Source: Streptomyces sp. ST2-7A
Lineage (GTDB): Bacteria > Actinomycetota > Actinomycetes > Streptomycetales > Streptomycetaceae
Direction: 5' to 3'
Length of the DNA stretch: 64,000 nucleotides
Assembly (NCBI RefSeq): GCF_021390475.1
Contig: NZ_JAJUWS010000004.1
Coordinates: forward strand, 149,032-213,031
In this document: piece by piece, positions 46,539 through 56,326 of the stretch
Layout of the letters: the number at the start of each line of letters is the position of its first letter
Numbering within the stretch: position 1 is the first letter of the stretch
Notes under the pieces: generated by a model
The model's database searches: none
What the model was told of the DNA's origin: nothing
Seen by the model: only the letters and a program-made list of their open reading frames with translations
Translations under genes and position numbers: made by a program

Positions 46539-47084
46539 TCACCGGGGCTCCGGCGACGCCCACCCCGTCCCTCCGGCGCTCGCGGACGTTCCCTCGTACG
46601 ACTCCCCGACGTCGTCCGGCGGCAGCAGGGGGCCGCAGGACCACTGGCGGAACACCAGTCTGGTCTCCACCCGCGTCACCTCCCGCCACGCGGTGAAACC
46701 CTCCACCACCAGGCGCTGCAACTCGGCCGGGCCCGCCACCGCCACGTGCACCAGGTAGTCGTCGGGGCCGGAGAGGTGGAACAGCGCCCGCGCCTCCGGG
46801 TACCGCCGGACCCGTTCCACGAAGGGACCGATCACCTCCCGGCGGTGGGGGCGCACCTGGACCGAGAGCAACGCCTCCAGGGGACGCCCGAGTCGCGACG
46901 GGTCCAGCCGCAGCGTGTGCCCCAGGATCACCCCGCCGCGCCGCAGACGCCGCACCCGATCCACACAGGTGGAGGGGGCGACCCCGACCGCGGCGGCGAG
47001 ATCGCGATAGGTCATCCGCGCATCGTTCTGCAGCAGCCGCAGGATCCCCAGGTCAACCGCATCGAGCGCGACCGAATCAGCCAT
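46539..47084 (-). CDS. Lrp/AsnC family regulator
   Basis: A 181-residue regulator. The HTH is LGILRLLQNDARMTYRDLAA then VGVAPSTCVDRVRRLRRGGV, and the ligand-binding (RAM) domain follows (FHLSGPDDYLVHVAVAGPAE). The last ~25 residues are a flexible tail. A TACGTT box just upstream of ATG 47082-47084 suggests a leaderless message. The divergent PLP-enzyme gene (59 bases away) is the likely target, so it may sense methionine, cysteine or a related amino acid. Confidence 0.93.
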   Translation of the reverse strand: MADSVALDAVDLGILRLLQNDARMTYRDLAAAVGVAPSTCVDRVRRLRRGGVILGHTLRLDPSRLGRPLEALLSVQVRPHRREVIGPFVERVRRYPEARALFHLSGPDDYLVHVAVAGPAELQRLVVEGFTAWREVTRVETRLVFRQWSCGPLLPPDDVGESYEGTSASAGGTGWASPEPR

Positions 47085-47143
47085 CCGCCGAACGTAGCAC
47101 GGGCCCCCACCCGCGGAGCTCGTTCCGTTCGCATCATCCCTCC

Positions 47144-48349
47144 ATGACGACCGCACCCGCCGCCCGGGTCCCAGCCGACCCGCCCCCCGCCGCTCCCGTC
47201 CGTCGCCCGCGCGCCCTGGACACCGAAGCCGTCCACGCCGGTCGCGAGGACCTCGCCGCGATGGGCCTGCACGCGCCGCCCATCGACCTGTCCACCACCC
47301 ACCCCTCCGCCGACAGCCGAGCCGAGGCCGCCCGCATCGACGCCTTCGCCGCCACCGGCTCCCGCCCCGAGGGCCCACCGGTGTACGGCCGGGTGGACAA
47401 CGCCACCACGGCCCGCTTCGAGGACGCCCTCGCCCGCTTGGAGGGGACCGCCGGCGCGGTGGCCTTCGCCAGCGGCATGGCGGCCCTCACCGCCCTGCTG
47501 CTGGCCCGCGCCGCCGGCGGCGCGGGCCACGTCGTCGCGGTCCGCCCCCTGTACGGCTGCAGCGATCACCTCCTGGACGGTGTCCTGCCCGGCACCTCCG
47601 TCACCCGGGTCACCTCCGACGGCATCGCGGCCGCCATCCGCCCGGACACCGGCCTGGTCCTGGTGGAGACACCCGCCAACCCCACGCTCGTCGAGCTCGA
47701 CATCGAGACCGTGGCCCGCGCCTGCGGATCGGTCCCCCTGGTGGTGGACAACACCTTCGCCACCCCGGTGCTCCAGCGCCCCGCCACCCTGGGGGCGCGG
47801 ACGGTGCTGCACAGCGCCACCAAGTACCTCGGGGGGCACGGGGACGTCATGGGCGGGATCGTGGCCTGCGACGAGGAACTCGCGTGCGACCTGCGCCGGG
47901 TCCGCTTCGCCACCGGCGCGGTGCTGCACCCACTGGCGGGCTACCTGCTGTTGCGCGGGCTGGCCACGCTGCCGGTGCGGGTGCGTGCGCAGTCCGCGAC
48001 CGCCGCGGAGCTCGCCCGTCGCCTGGCCGACCACCCGGCTGTCGGCCGGGTCCGCCGCCCGGCGGTCGGCGGCGCGATGCTCGCCGTCGAGGTCGTCGGC
48101 GACCCGCACCGGGTCATCGCCGGGGTGGAGTTGATCACCCCGGCGGTCAGCCTGGGCGGCGTGGACACCCTCATCCAACATCCGGCGTCCATCAGCCACC
48201 GGGTGATCGGCGAGGAGGGACGCCGCGACGGCGGCATCGGGGACCGTCTTCTGCGGATCTCCGTCGGTCTGGAGGACGTGGAGGACCTGTGGGAGGACCT
48301 CGACCGGGCGCTGAACGCCTGTCGGGAGTCGGTCACCGACTCCCGGTGA
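47144..48349 (+). CDS. Cys/Met metabolism PLP-dependent enzyme (cystathionine gamma-synthase/lyase or methionine gamma-lyase type)
   Basis: A 401-residue fold-type I enzyme. TEAVHAGREDLAAMGLHAPP, GPPVYGRVDNATT (substrate Tyr loop), FASGMAALTALLLARAAG and VRPLYGCSDHLL are family motifs; the PLP lysine is in HSATKYLGGHGDVMGG (K227). The closing segment LGGVDTLIQHPASISHRVI is also typical. It cleaves or joins sulfur amino acids by beta- or gamma-elimination or replacement. The reaction cannot be chosen from sequence alone. The N-terminal 20 residues are low-complexity. It overlaps the convergent GNAT gene by 17 bases. Confidence 0.9.
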   Translation: MTTAPAARVPADPPPAAPVRRPRALDTEAVHAGREDLAAMGLHAPPIDLSTTHPSADSRAEAARIDAFAATGSRPEGPPVYGRVDNATTARFEDALARLEGTAGAVAFASGMAALTALLLARAAGGAGHVVAVRPLYGCSDHLLDGVLPGTSVTRVTSDGIAAAIRPDTGLVLVETPANPTLVELDIETVARACGSVPLVVDNTFATPVLQRPATLGARTVLHSATKYLGGHGDVMGGIVACDEELACDLRRVRFATGAVLHPLAGYLLLRGLATLPVRVRAQSATAAELARRLADHPAVGRVRRPAVGGAMLAVEVVGDPHRVIAGVELITPAVSLGGVDTLIQHPASISHRVIGEEGRRDGGIGDRLLRISVGLEDVEDLWEDLDRALNACRESVTDSR

Positions 48350-48953
48350 CCGGTCCGCTCAGCACGGGGGGTGCGACCGGCGGCACCAGGGTGGCCGCGA
48401 TCACCACGGTGCCGCCGTCGCGGGCGAACTCCAACGGCAGTCCGGTGCCCCGCATCGTGGCGGCCATGCCGGTGTCCGAGACCCGCGTCACCGCGTACAC
48501 GTCCGGTCGACCCAGGCTCCGGGCCCCGGTCAGCAGGGCCTCCAGTACCGCCGAGCCCACCCCGCGTCGCTGCCAGGCGTCCTCCACCACCAGGGCCACC
48601 TCGGTGTCCTCGCCGTCCCACAGCAGGTGTCCGAGGGCCACCACGGCCCCGTCGGGGGTGCGGGCCGCCACCGAGTGGCCGTGTCGGGGACCGAGCAGGT
48701 GGGCGAGGTAGCGGCCGGCCTCGCCGATCGGACCGTGATACCGCCCGGCCAGCGTCTCGGGGGAGCAGCGTTCGTGCATGGCGCGTGCGGCCGGCAGGTC
48801 GTCCGGCCCGGCGGGACCGATCGACACCCCCGTCGGCGGGGCGATCCGTGGGGGCGGGCCCGCGGACATCGGGGGGGCGTCCACCGGTTCCGGGGCATCG
48901 CGCGGCGCCGTCCGGTGTCCCGTGTCCTTCCGGACTCCCGTCGTTCCCGGCAT
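48333..48953 (-). CDS. GNAT family N-acetyltransferase
   Basis: A 206-residue call from ATG 48951-48953, which has GGAGGGGG 7-8 bases upstream; an in-frame ATG at 49172 would add 73 low-complexity residues. The GNAT core covers roughly residues 45-180: AVVALGHLLWDGEDTEVALV (beta strands), VEDAWQRRGVGSAVLEALLT (acetyl-CoA loop QRRGVGSA), and DVYAVTRVSDTGMAATMRGT. The protein probably acetylates a small molecule or protein amine. The start is uncertain. Confidence 0.8.
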   Translation of the reverse strand: MPGTTGVRKDTGHRTAPRDAPEPVDAPPMSAGPPPRIAPPTGVSIGPAGPDDLPAARAMHERCSPETLAGRYHGPIGEAGRYLAHLLGPRHGHSVAARTPDGAVVALGHLLWDGEDTEVALVVEDAWQRRGVGSAVLEALLTGARSLGRPDVYAVTRVSDTGMAATMRGTGLPLEFARDGGTVVIAATLVPPVAPPVLSGPVTGSR

Positions 48954-49342
48954 CGGCGTCGGCCCCCTCCCGCCGGGCGGCGCCCCGGGGTGCCGTGCGT
49001 CGTTCCCCTCCGTCGCGCCGGTGCGGCGGGGGCCGCCCCCGGCTCGTCCCCCGCCGAACGGGGGCAGCCGCCGTGGACGGCACCCCTGTGCCGGGCCGCG
49101 GTCGGGGCGCCGACCGCGGAGCCATCCGCGCGGTGGGCCGTCGAAGCGGCGGGGGAACGACGAGTCAGCCATGGCATCACTCTCGTGGACCGGTGTTGCG
49201 TGATCACGAACGCCCTGTGACCGGTAGGTTAAGGAGGTAGTCGGACAAATGCCCGTTTTTCTCGAGGATATTCGTGCCGGTGGCACATGCTCCCGACACC
49301 GGGCCGGCCCGGACACGCCCCCGGAAACGACGTCCGTCGACC
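48954..49342. other. Intergenic stretch with AT-rich patch, no confirmed gene
   Basis: About 49200-49285 is much more AT-rich than the rest (TTAAGGAGG on the + strand and several A/T runs). On the minus strand it would be the leader of the GNAT gene; TTGTCC (49242-49247) is a -35 candidate. On the + strand AAGGAGG precedes ATG 49249, opening MPVFLEDIRAGGTC, but the frame continues antisense to the SDR gene and is not convincing. Confidence 0.35.
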
Positions 49343-50146
49343 TCACAGACCCCCAGCGACCCGCAACACCGCCCCCGTCGTGTAGGAGGCATCCGAGGAC
49401 AGCAACCACGCCACCGCCCCCGCCACCTCCTCGACCTCGCCGGGCCGCCCCATCGGCACCCGCTCGCGATTCCGCCACGGCCGCTGCGGATCCCCCATCG
49501 CGGCGTGGATGTCGGTGAGGATCATTCCCGGTTGCACCGAGTTGACCCGCACCCCCTCGGCCGCCAGTTCCTTGGCCAGACCCACCGTCATCGCGTCCAC
49601 GGCCGCCTTCGCCGCCGCGTAGTGCACGTACTCGCCCGGTGCCCCCAGCGTCGCCGCGCACGAGGAGATGTTCACGATCGCGCCGCCCGCCCCGCCGTAC
49701 CGCCGGGACATCACCCGCGCCGCCCGCCGCGCACACCACAGGGCACCCAGCACGTCGACCTCCACCACCCGGCGCACCGTCTCCGTCGGGGCCTCGGTGA
49801 ACCGACCCAACGGCCCGGTGATCCCGGCGTTGTTGACCAGGCCCGTGACGGCGCCGAACTCCTCCTCGGCCGTGGCGAAGAGGGCCTCGACCTCCGACTC
49901 GAGAGCCACGTCCACCCGAACGGTCGCGGCCCGCCGACCCCGCGCCCGCACCCGCTCCGCGACCCCCTCGGCCGCCTCCCCGTCCCGTTCCCAGCCGATC
50001 ACCACGTCGTGCCCCGCGGACGCCAACCGAACGGCCACGGCCGCCCCGATCCCACGCCCGCCCCCGGTGACCACCGTCACCGGGACCCGGCCCCCCGCGC
50101 CGGGTCCCGCGTCGTCGCCGACCCGGGCCCCTCCGCCGTCCCTCAC
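49343..50146 (-). CDS. SDR family oxidoreductase
   Basis: A 267-residue short-chain dehydrogenase. VTVVTGGGRGIGAAVAVRLA binds the cofactor, GLVNNAGITGPLGRFTEAP follows, and EYVHYAAAKAAVDAMTVGLA has the catalytic Tyr/Lys; VNSVQPGMILTDIHAAMGD is the substrate loop. GTG 50146 lies close to GGGAGGG; GTG 50158 is an alternative. Typical of bacterial sugar or alcohol dehydrogenases; substrate unknown. It is 82 bases after purB on the same strand. Confidence 0.87.
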   Translation of the reverse strand: MRDGGGARVGDDAGPGAGGRVPVTVVTGGGRGIGAAVAVRLASAGHDVVIGWERDGEAAEGVAERVRARGRRAATVRVDVALESEVEALFATAEEEFGAVTGLVNNAGITGPLGRFTEAPTETVRRVVEVDVLGALWCARRAARVMSRRYGGAGGAIVNISSCAATLGAPGEYVHYAAAKAAVDAMTVGLAKELAAEGVRVNSVQPGMILTDIHAAMGDPQRPWRNRERVPMGRPGEVEEVAGAVAWLLSSDASYTTGAVLRVAGGL

Positions 50147-50228
50147 GGGCCCTCCCACTCCGTTCCCACCCGGTCACGTCGTGGCCGGGCCGCCGGGGCA
50201 ACCACGTCCCGGCGACGACCGGCACGAC

Positions 50229-51647
50229 TCAGATGATGCCGCCGGGCGTGTACCGCCCGGCCTCACCCCCGGCCTCCTTGCCGATCTCCCGGCTCAATGA
50301 CCCGACCTGCGCCACCGCGTTGCCCACCCGGGGGGTGCGGACCAACGGCTCCAACGTCTCCCGGTCCAACGGGATCCGCGGGTCCTCGGCGATGCGGTCC
50401 ACCAGATCGTTCTCCGGAGCCCCCTCGCGCAGCGCCAGGGCGGTGGCCACCGCGTGCTCCTTGATCAATTCGTGGGCGGTCTCCCGGCCCAGCCCGGCCC
50501 GGGTCGCGGCGGTCAGGATGCCGGTCGTCGCCAGGAAGGGCAGGTAGCGCTCCCGCTCCCGCTCGATCACCGCCGGATGGGGCCCGAACTCGTCCAGCAC
50601 CGTGAGGGTCGTCTCGAACAAGCCGTCCAGTGCCAGGAAGGCGTCGGGCAGCGCCACCCGCCGCACCACCGAGCAGGAGACGTCACCCTCGTTCCACTGG
50701 GTACCGGCCAACTCGCCCACCATCACGGCGTGGCCCCGCAGCACCACGGACAGCGCGTTGATCCGCTCGCAGGAACGGGTGTTCATCTTGTGCGGCATGG
50801 CGGAGGACCCCACCTGGCCGGGCCGGAACCCCTCGGTCACCAGGTCCTGACCCGCCATCAGCCGGATCGTCGTCGCCAGCGAGGAGGGCGCCGCCGCCAA
50901 CTGCACCAGGGCGGTGACCACCTCCCAGTCCAGCGACCGCGGGTACACCTGCCCCACCGACGTCATCACCCGCTCGAAGCCCAGGTGGGCCGCGATCCGA
51001 CCCTCCAGCTCCTCCAGGCGGGCGGTGTCGCCGTCCAACAGATCGAGCATGTCACCGGCCGTGCCCACCGGCCCCTTGATGCCGCGCAACGGGTAGCGGG
51101 ACAGCAGCTCCTCCACCCGTCGGTGCGCCAGCAGCAGTTCCTCGGCCGCGGACGCGAACCGCTTGCCCAGCGTGGTCGCCTGGGCGGGCACATTGTGCGA
51201 ACGTCCCACCACCACCAGCTCGGCGTGCTCGGTCGCCAACCTCGCCATGCGCGCCAACACCGCCAGGGTGCGGTCCCGCACCAGCTCCAGCGCGCTGCGC
51301 ACCTGGAGCTGTTCCACGTTCTCCGTCAGGTCCCGGGAGGTCATCGCCCGGTGCACGTGCTCGTGCCCGGCCAGAGCGTTGAACTCCTCGATACGCGCCT
51401 TCACGTCGTGTCGGGTCACCCGCTCCCGCTCGGCGATCGAGTCCGTGTCCACCCGCTCCAGCACCCGCTCGTAGTCCTCGACCACGCCCTCGGGCACCGC
51501 GACCCCCAGATCCCGCTGGGCGCCGAGCACGGCCAGCCACAGGCGCCGCTCCAGGACGATCTTGTGCTCGGGGGACCACACACGGGCCATCTCCGGCGAG
51601 GCGTAGCGGGCGGCCAGGACGTTGGGGATCTGCGGCTTCTGTGTCAC
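50229..51647 (-). CDS. purB: Adenylosuccinate lyase
   Basis: A 472-residue fumarase-superfamily enzyme for purine synthesis (SAICAR and adenylosuccinate cleavage). NVLAARYASPEMARVWSPEH is the expected start, AMTSRDLTENVEQLQVRSAL holds the substrate His/Thr region, and GSSAMPHKMNTRSCERINAL is the signature loop with the catalytic Ser. The start GTG 51645-51647 has no ribosome site, but a TAGAAT box ends six bases upstream, which points to a leaderless message. Confidence 0.97.
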   Translation of the reverse strand: MTQKPQIPNVLAARYASPEMARVWSPEHKIVLERRLWLAVLGAQRDLGVAVPEGVVEDYERVLERVDTDSIAERERVTRHDVKARIEEFNALAGHEHVHRAMTSRDLTENVEQLQVRSALELVRDRTLAVLARMARLATEHAELVVVGRSHNVPAQATTLGKRFASAAEELLLAHRRVEELLSRYPLRGIKGPVGTAGDMLDLLDGDTARLEELEGRIAAHLGFERVMTSVGQVYPRSLDWEVVTALVQLAAAPSSLATTIRLMAGQDLVTEGFRPGQVGSSAMPHKMNTRSCERINALSVVLRGHAVMVGELAGTQWNEGDVSCSVVRRVALPDAFLALDGLFETTLTVLDEFGPHPAVIERERERYLPFLATTGILTAATRAGLGRETAHELIKEHAVATALALREGAPENDLVDRIAEDPRIPLDRETLEPLVRTPRVGNAVAQVGSLSREIGKEAGGEAGRYTPGGII

Positions 51648-51653
51648 ACCCGG

Positions 51654-51659
51654 ATTCTA
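51654..51659 (-). promoter_or_regulatory. -10 element of purB (leaderless)
   Basis: TAGAAT on the minus strand ends six bases before the purB GTG, the spacing expected when transcription starts at or next to the start codon. Confidence 0.6.
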
Positions 51660-51698
51660 CGAGGTCTCCCGCCCCGGAACATCCCCGCCCGCCGCGCC

Positions 51699-52496
51699 TC
51701 ACCGCCGGTCCGCGATGTGCCCCGGGTCCACGTCCACGGGCAACAGTTCCGGCCGCTTGGGCAGCCTCCCGTCCCCCGAGGAGCGGCCGCTCAGGCGCCT
51801 GCCGATCCACGGCAGCAGGTGCTGCCGGGCGAACCGCAGATCCGCCCGGCGACGCGCCGCCCACGCCGGGATCGCCGCCTCCGGCAGCGGCGTGTGCCAG
51901 TCCTCCCGCGCCGGATGCCCCAACGCCTGCCACACCGCCTCGGCCACCCGACGGTGTCCCTCCGCCGTCAGGTGCAGCCGATCCTCCGCCCACAGCCGCG
52001 GGTCCTCCAACACCGGCGCGCCGTACAGGTCCACCACCAGCGCGTCGTGCCGCACCGCGAGATCCTCGATGTGCGCGAACAACGCCTCCATGCGTCCCCG
52101 GTAGCGCTCCATCACCGGACCGCGCCGACCGGGGCTGCGCATCAGGAGCAAACGCCCGCAGGCCGGGGCCAATCGCTCCACGGCCTCCTCCAGACGGTCG
52201 TGCACCCGGGCCTGGTCGCAGCGCGGCCGCAACACATCGTTCAACCCGCCCACCAACGAGACGAGATCGGGACGCATGGCCGTCGCGCGCTCCACCTGCT
52301 CGTCCACGATCTGACCGATCAGCTTCCCGCGCACGGCCAGATTGGCGTACCGGAATCCCGTGCTCTCCGCGGCCAGCCGGTCGGCCAGCAGATCGGCCCA
52401 TCCCCGGTAGCCGCCCCCCGGCAGCGCGTCCGACATGCCCTCGGTGAAGGAATCCCCGACGGCCACATAGCTCTCGACAACAGACATGCGTTCCAT
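51699..52496 (-). CDS. SGNH/GDSL-type hydrolase
   Basis: A 265-residue esterase-like protein. YVAVGDSFTEGMSDALPGGG has the nucleophile Ser of block I, NLAVRGKLIGQIVDEQ block II, LVSLVGGLNDVLRPRC block III and DRLHLTAEGHRRVAEAVWQ the catalytic Asp/His. No signal peptide, so it is cytoplasmic. Members hydrolyse esters or thioesters of lipids and sugars; the substrate is unknown. ATG 52494-52496 follows a TAGCAT box by nine bases, and no ribosome site is present. Confidence 0.92.
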   Translation of the reverse strand: MERMSVVESYVAVGDSFTEGMSDALPGGGYRGWADLLADRLAAESTGFRYANLAVRGKLIGQIVDEQVERATAMRPDLVSLVGGLNDVLRPRCDQARVHDRLEEAVERLAPACGRLLLMRSPGRRGPVMERYRGRMEALFAHIEDLAVRHDALVVDLYGAPVLEDPRLWAEDRLHLTAEGHRRVAEAVWQALGHPAREDWHTPLPEAAIPAWAARRRADLRFARQHLLPWIGRRLSGRSSGDGRLPKRPELLPVDVDPGHIADRR

Positions 52497-52593
52497 GGTG
52501 TCGACGATGCTACCCGGGGCCTTCCGGGTGGTTCCCCGGCCCCCGTGTGGCGCGCCCCGTCACCCGACGGCGACGCCGTCGTTGGTCCCGGAC

Positions 52594-53157
52594 GTGATCC
52601 GCAAGCTCCCGGCGGCCGCCGCCTGCCTGCTCCTGTTGCCCGGCTGCATCACCGTGGACCCCGCCCGCCCCGCCGCCCCGGCCTCCTCCCCGCAGGCACC
52701 GATCCCGCACGGCGAACCCGACCCCGGACCGACACCCGGGGCGGGTCGGGGGAAGGATCGGGAGGAGGGCGACGACGAGGGCGGCCAAGGAGAAGCCGCC
52801 GCCTCCCCGGCCCCCTCCCGACCCGCCCCGGGCACCGTCGATGCCCCACCCGCGCCCGGGGACCGGGAGCCCGGTCCCGGCCCCGCGCTCCCCGCCGCCG
52901 GAGGCCCGGGTGCTCCCGCCCCGCCGCCCGGAACCACGCGACCCACCCCGCGAACCCCGACGCAACGCTCCCCCGGACCCCCTCCCGTCCGCCTCCCGCC
53001 ACCGCCCGCCGCGGGGGAGCGGACCACCCCCGCCGTGCCCGTTCCCGCGCCGGGCCCCGCCTCCCCGGCAGCTCTCTGCGAACAGGCGGGGCTCCTCGGC
53101 GATCCGGTCCTGCAGGCCCGTTGTCGGGAGATCATGCCCACCGGCCCCGTCGGCTGA
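52594..53157 (+). CDS. Proline-rich putative lipoprotein
   Basis: A 187-residue protein. GTG 52594 opens VIRKLPAAAACLLLLPGC, a short signal peptide with lipobox LLPGC, so export and lipid anchoring are likely. The mature part is about 120 residues of Pro/Ala/Gly/Glu-rich linker (APAPPPGTTRPTPRTPTQRS) and ends with a small Cys-containing segment ALCEQAGLLGDPVLQARCRE, whose two Cys may form a disulfide. The family is not recognised. No ribosome site is obvious; the start is set by the signal peptide. Confidence 0.7.
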   Translation: MIRKLPAAAACLLLLPGCITVDPARPAAPASSPQAPIPHGEPDPGPTPGAGRGKDREEGDDEGGQGEAAASPAPSRPAPGTVDAPPAPGDREPGPGPALPAAGGPGAPAPPPGTTRPTPRTPTQRSPGPPPVRLPPPPAAGERTTPAVPVPAPGPASPAALCEQAGLLGDPVLQARCREIMPTGPVG

Positions 53158-53447
53158 CCCGGAACCCGGCGCCCCTCGCACACCCCGCTCGTACGGCTCC
53201 CGGTACACGGCCTCCCCACCCGGGGCCGACGGGACGCGACACGCTGCCGTCGAACAGCCGGTATCCCGCGAATCGTCCCCATACGTGATGGACTCGAAGC
53301 CCGAAAACCCGGACCGGCCCCGAGCCGAAAGCCCCCCGCACACAACCCTCGTGATCCTGCATCCGAACACCGCCGCCGAACGGAATGCCGGGACACCCGG
53401 GCAACACCCACGCGCCCGAGCCACACCGACGCGAGAGAGGAACCGTG
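53158..53447 (+). other. Leader region of the carotenoid operon
   Basis: No gene is supported in these 290 bases. They should contain the promoter of the crt operon. A GAGAGAGGAA ribosome site precedes the crtE start. I could not find a confident -35/-10 pair. Confidence 0.4.
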
Positions 53448-54782
53448 ATGCGCTCTGCCAGGGCCCGGGTCCGCCCCCCGACCGGAACGCAGGCGGACCT
53501 CCACCCCGACCCCCCGGCCCTCCGCACGACACCCCCACCCCCCGAGACCTCCGCGGTGGACGCCGACGTCCGCGGAGCCGTCGGACGCGTTCTCGGAGCG
53601 ATCCTGCGCGAACGCGCCGAGGAGACCCGCGGTATCGACGAGGTCTTCGCCCGCGACGTGGCCGACCGGGTCACGACCTTCACCACCGACGGCGGCAAGC
53701 GCATCCGCTCCCAGCTCCTGTGGTGGGGTTGGAGAGCCGGCACCGGCGCCCCGGTGACCCCCACCACCGACCCCGCCCCGCCGATCGGCACCCCCCGGGT
53801 CACGGTCGACACCGTGCTCCGACTGGCCGCCGCCCTGGAACTCATCCAGTCCTGCGCCCTCATCCACGACGACGTCATGGACGGCTCCCTGCTGCGCCGG
53901 GGCCGCCCGGCCGTCCACGCCGACTTCGCCGCCCACCACCCGGACACCCGGGCCCGCGGCCGCGGCGCGCCCTTCGGGACCTCCGCCGCCGTACTCGCCG
54001 GAAACCTCGCCCTCAGCTGGGCCGACGACCTCGTCGCCGAACTCGCCTGCCCCCCGGCCGTCACCGACACCGTCCGCCGACTGTGGCGGGCCATGCGCAC
54101 CGAGATGGTCGCCGGACAGTACCTCGACCTCCACGCCCAGCACACCGGTGGCGGCTCCACCTCCGGAGCCCTGCGCATCGCCCACCTCAAGAGCGCCCTC
54201 TACACCGTCGAGCGCCCCCTCGCGCTGGGCGCCGCCCTCGCCGGAACCGACCCCGCCACCACCGACGCCCTCCGCTCCGCGGGCCGCTGCGCCGGCATGG
54301 CCTTCCAACTGCGCGACGACCTGCTGGGCGTCTTCGGCGACCCCGCCACCACCGGCAAGCCCTCCGGCGACGACATCCGCGAGGGCAAGCTCACCTACCT
54401 GCTGGCCATCGCCCGCCTCCGTGCCGAGGCGGCCGGGGACCGGGCGGCCTCCGCCCTGCTCCGCGACGCGCCCGGGGACCCCGGCCTCTCCGTCTCCGCC
54501 ATGGACCGCGTCCGCGCCGCCCTGGAATCCACCGGCGCCCGCGCCGTCGTCGAGAACGCCATCGAGCGATTGGCCGCCGACAGCGCCCGTCACCTGGTCG
54601 ACATCCCCCTCGACCCCGCCGTCCGCCACCGACTGGAAGCCATACTCCGCTCCACCACCGGCGCGGGGAACACCGACACCCCCACCCCACCCGACCCCGC
54701 CCCCCGCCCGATCGACCCCGACCGCGACTCCCACGGCGTTCCCGCCACATCGACCGCGGCCCTGGAAGGACACCCCCGATGA
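53448..54782 (+). CDS. crtE: Geranylgeranyl diphosphate synthase (polyprenyl synthetase)
   Basis: A 444-residue polyprenyl synthetase. ATG 53448 has GAGAGGAA upstream (GTG 53445 is also possible). [17 protein letters not shown] binds isopentenyl diphosphate, [20 protein letters not shown] carries the first DDxxD, and [20 protein letters not shown] the second. It makes the C20 precursor for the next enzymes. The first 40 and last 45 residues are low-complexity, which makes it longer than usual. It overlaps crtI by four bases (ATGA). Confidence 0.93.
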   Translation: MRSARARVRPPTGTQADLHPDPPALRTTPPPPETSAVDADVRGAVGRVLGAILRERAEETRGIDEVFARDVADRVTTFTTDGGKRIRSQLLWWGWRAGTGAPVTPTTDPAPPIGTPRVTVDTVLRLAAALELIQSCALIHDDVMDGSLLRRGRPAVHADFAAHHPDTRARGRGAPFGTSAAVLAGNLALSWADDLVAELACPPAVTDTVRRLWRAMRTEMVAGQYLDLHAQHTGGGSTSGALRIAHLKSALYTVERPLALGAALAGTDPATTDALRSAGRCAGMAFQLRDDLLGVFGDPATTGKPSGDDIREGKLTYLLAIARLRAEAAGDRAASALLRDAPGDPGLSVSAMDRVRAALESTGARAVVENAIERLAADSARHLVDIPLDPAVRHRLEAILRSTTGAGNTDTPTPPDPAPRPIDPDRDSHGVPATSTAALEGHPR

Positions 54783-56326
54783 AAACCCTCAAGGGGCCCA
54801 CCGACCACGTGGTCGTGGTCGGCGCGGGCCTCGCCGGCCTCGCCGCGACACTCCACCTCCTGGGAGCCGGCCGCCGCGTCACCCTCGTCGAACGAGCCCT
54901 CCACCCCGGTGGCCGCGCCGGCCTCCACGAGCACCGCGGCTACCGCGTCGACACCGGCCCCACCGTCCTGACCATGCCCGACATCGTCGACGAGGCCCTC
55001 GCCGCCGTCGGCAGCTCGGTCCGCGAACGCCTGGACCTCATCCCGCTCCACCCCGCCTACCGGGCCCGCTTCGCCGACGGCACCTCCCTCGACGTCCACA
55101 CCGACGCCGCCGCCATGGAGGCCGAGATCGAACGCTTCGCCGGCCCGGACGCCGTGCGCGGATACCGCGACCTCCGCGTCTGGTTGCGCAGGCTCTACGC
55201 CACCCAGATGAACTGCTTCATCGACGCCAACTTCGACTCCCCCCTGCAACTCCTCCACCCCGATCTCGCCCGCCTGGCCGCCCTGGGCGGCTTCGGCCGG
55301 ATGGACGCCCGCATCGGTCGGTACATCACCGACGAGCGCCTGCGCCGCGTCTTCTCCTTCCAGGCCCTCTACGCCGGCGTCCCCCCGCAGCGCGCGCTCG
55401 CCGCCTACGCCGTCATCGCCTACATGGACACCATCGCCGGCGTGTACTTCCCCCGCGGCGGCATGCACGCCCTGCCCCGCGCCCTCGCCGACGCCGCCGG
55501 CGACGCCGGGGCCGACCCGCGCTACGGGCACACCGTCACCTCACTCGAACGCTCCGGTTCCCGCGTCACCGCCGTGATCACCGACCACGGGCGCATCCCC
55601 TGCGACGCCGTGGTCCTCACCCCCGACCTTCCGGTGACCTACCGACTCCTGGGACGCACCCCGCGTCGACCGCTGCGCCTGCGCCACTCGCCCTCCGCGG
55701 TCATCCTCCACGCCGGCACCGACCGCACCTGGCCCGACCTGGCGCACCACACCATCTCCTTCGGCCACGCCTGGAAGCGCACCTTTCACGAACTCACCCG
55801 CACCGGGGAGTTGATGAGCGACCCGTCCCTGCTCATCACCCGACCCACCTCCACCGACCCCTCCCTCGCACCCGCCGGACGCCACCTGCACTACATCCTC
55901 GCGCCCTGCCCCAACACCGATATCGGCCCCGACACCGCCCGATGGGCCGACCTGGGACCCCGTTACCGCGACACCCTCCTGAACGAGCTGGAGAAACGTG
56001 GCCTGGACGGCCTCACCTCCGCCATCGAGGAGGAAACCCTGATCACCCCCGCCGACTGGACCGCCGAGGGCCACGCGGCCGGCACCCCCTTCTCCGCCGC
56101 GCACACCTTCCCCCAGACCGGGCCCTTCCGCCCCCGCAACCTGGTCTCCGGCATCGACAACGCCGTCCTCGCGGGCTGCGGCACCACACCGGGCGTGGGC
56201 GTCCCCACCGTCCTGATCTCCGGCAGGCTCGCCGCCGCCCGCATCATTGGATCCGACCACCGACGACCCCGCCCGACCGGCGCACCCCGCCCCACCGACA
56301 CCTCCACCCCGGAGGCCACCGCGTGA
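54779..56326 (+). CDS. crtI: Phytoene desaturase
   Basis: A 515-residue FAD-dependent desaturase. [20 protein letters not shown] binds [23 protein letters not shown] (GGR motif) follows, and the C-terminus has [20 protein letters not shown], the carotenoid desaturase signature. It converts phytoene to a more desaturated carotenoid, usually lycopene. It overlaps crtB by four bases (GTGA). Confidence 0.95.
   Translation: MKTLKGPTDHVVVVGAGLAGLAATLHLLGAGRRVTLVERALHPGGRAGLHEHRGYRVDTGPTVLTMPDIVDEALAAVGSSVRERLDLIPLHPAYRARFADGTSLDVHTDAAAMEAEIERFAGPDAVRGYRDLRVWLRRLYATQMNCFIDANFDSPLQLLHPDLARLAALGGFGRMDARIGRYITDERLRRVFSFQALYAGVPPQRALAAYAVIAYMDTIAGVYFPRGGMHALPRALADAAGDAGADPRYGHTVTSLERSGSRVTAVITDHGRIPCDAVVLTPDLPVTYRLLGRTPRRPLRLRHSPSAVILHAGTDRTWPDLAHHTISFGHAWKRTFHELTRTGELMSDPSLLITRPTSTDPSLAPAGRHLHYILAPCPNTDIGPDTARWADLGPRYRDTLLNELEKRGLDGLTSAIEEETLITPADWTAEGHAAGTPFSAAHTFPQTGPFRPRNLVSGIDNAVLAGCGTTPGVGVPTVLISGRLAAARIIGSDHRRPRPTGAPRPTDTSTPEATA

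Noticed and set aside
49249..49518. Small plus-strand ORF MPVFLEDIRAGG after AAGGAGG
   Set aside because: Spacing is long (11 bases) and most of the frame is antisense to the SDR gene with shadow-like composition.
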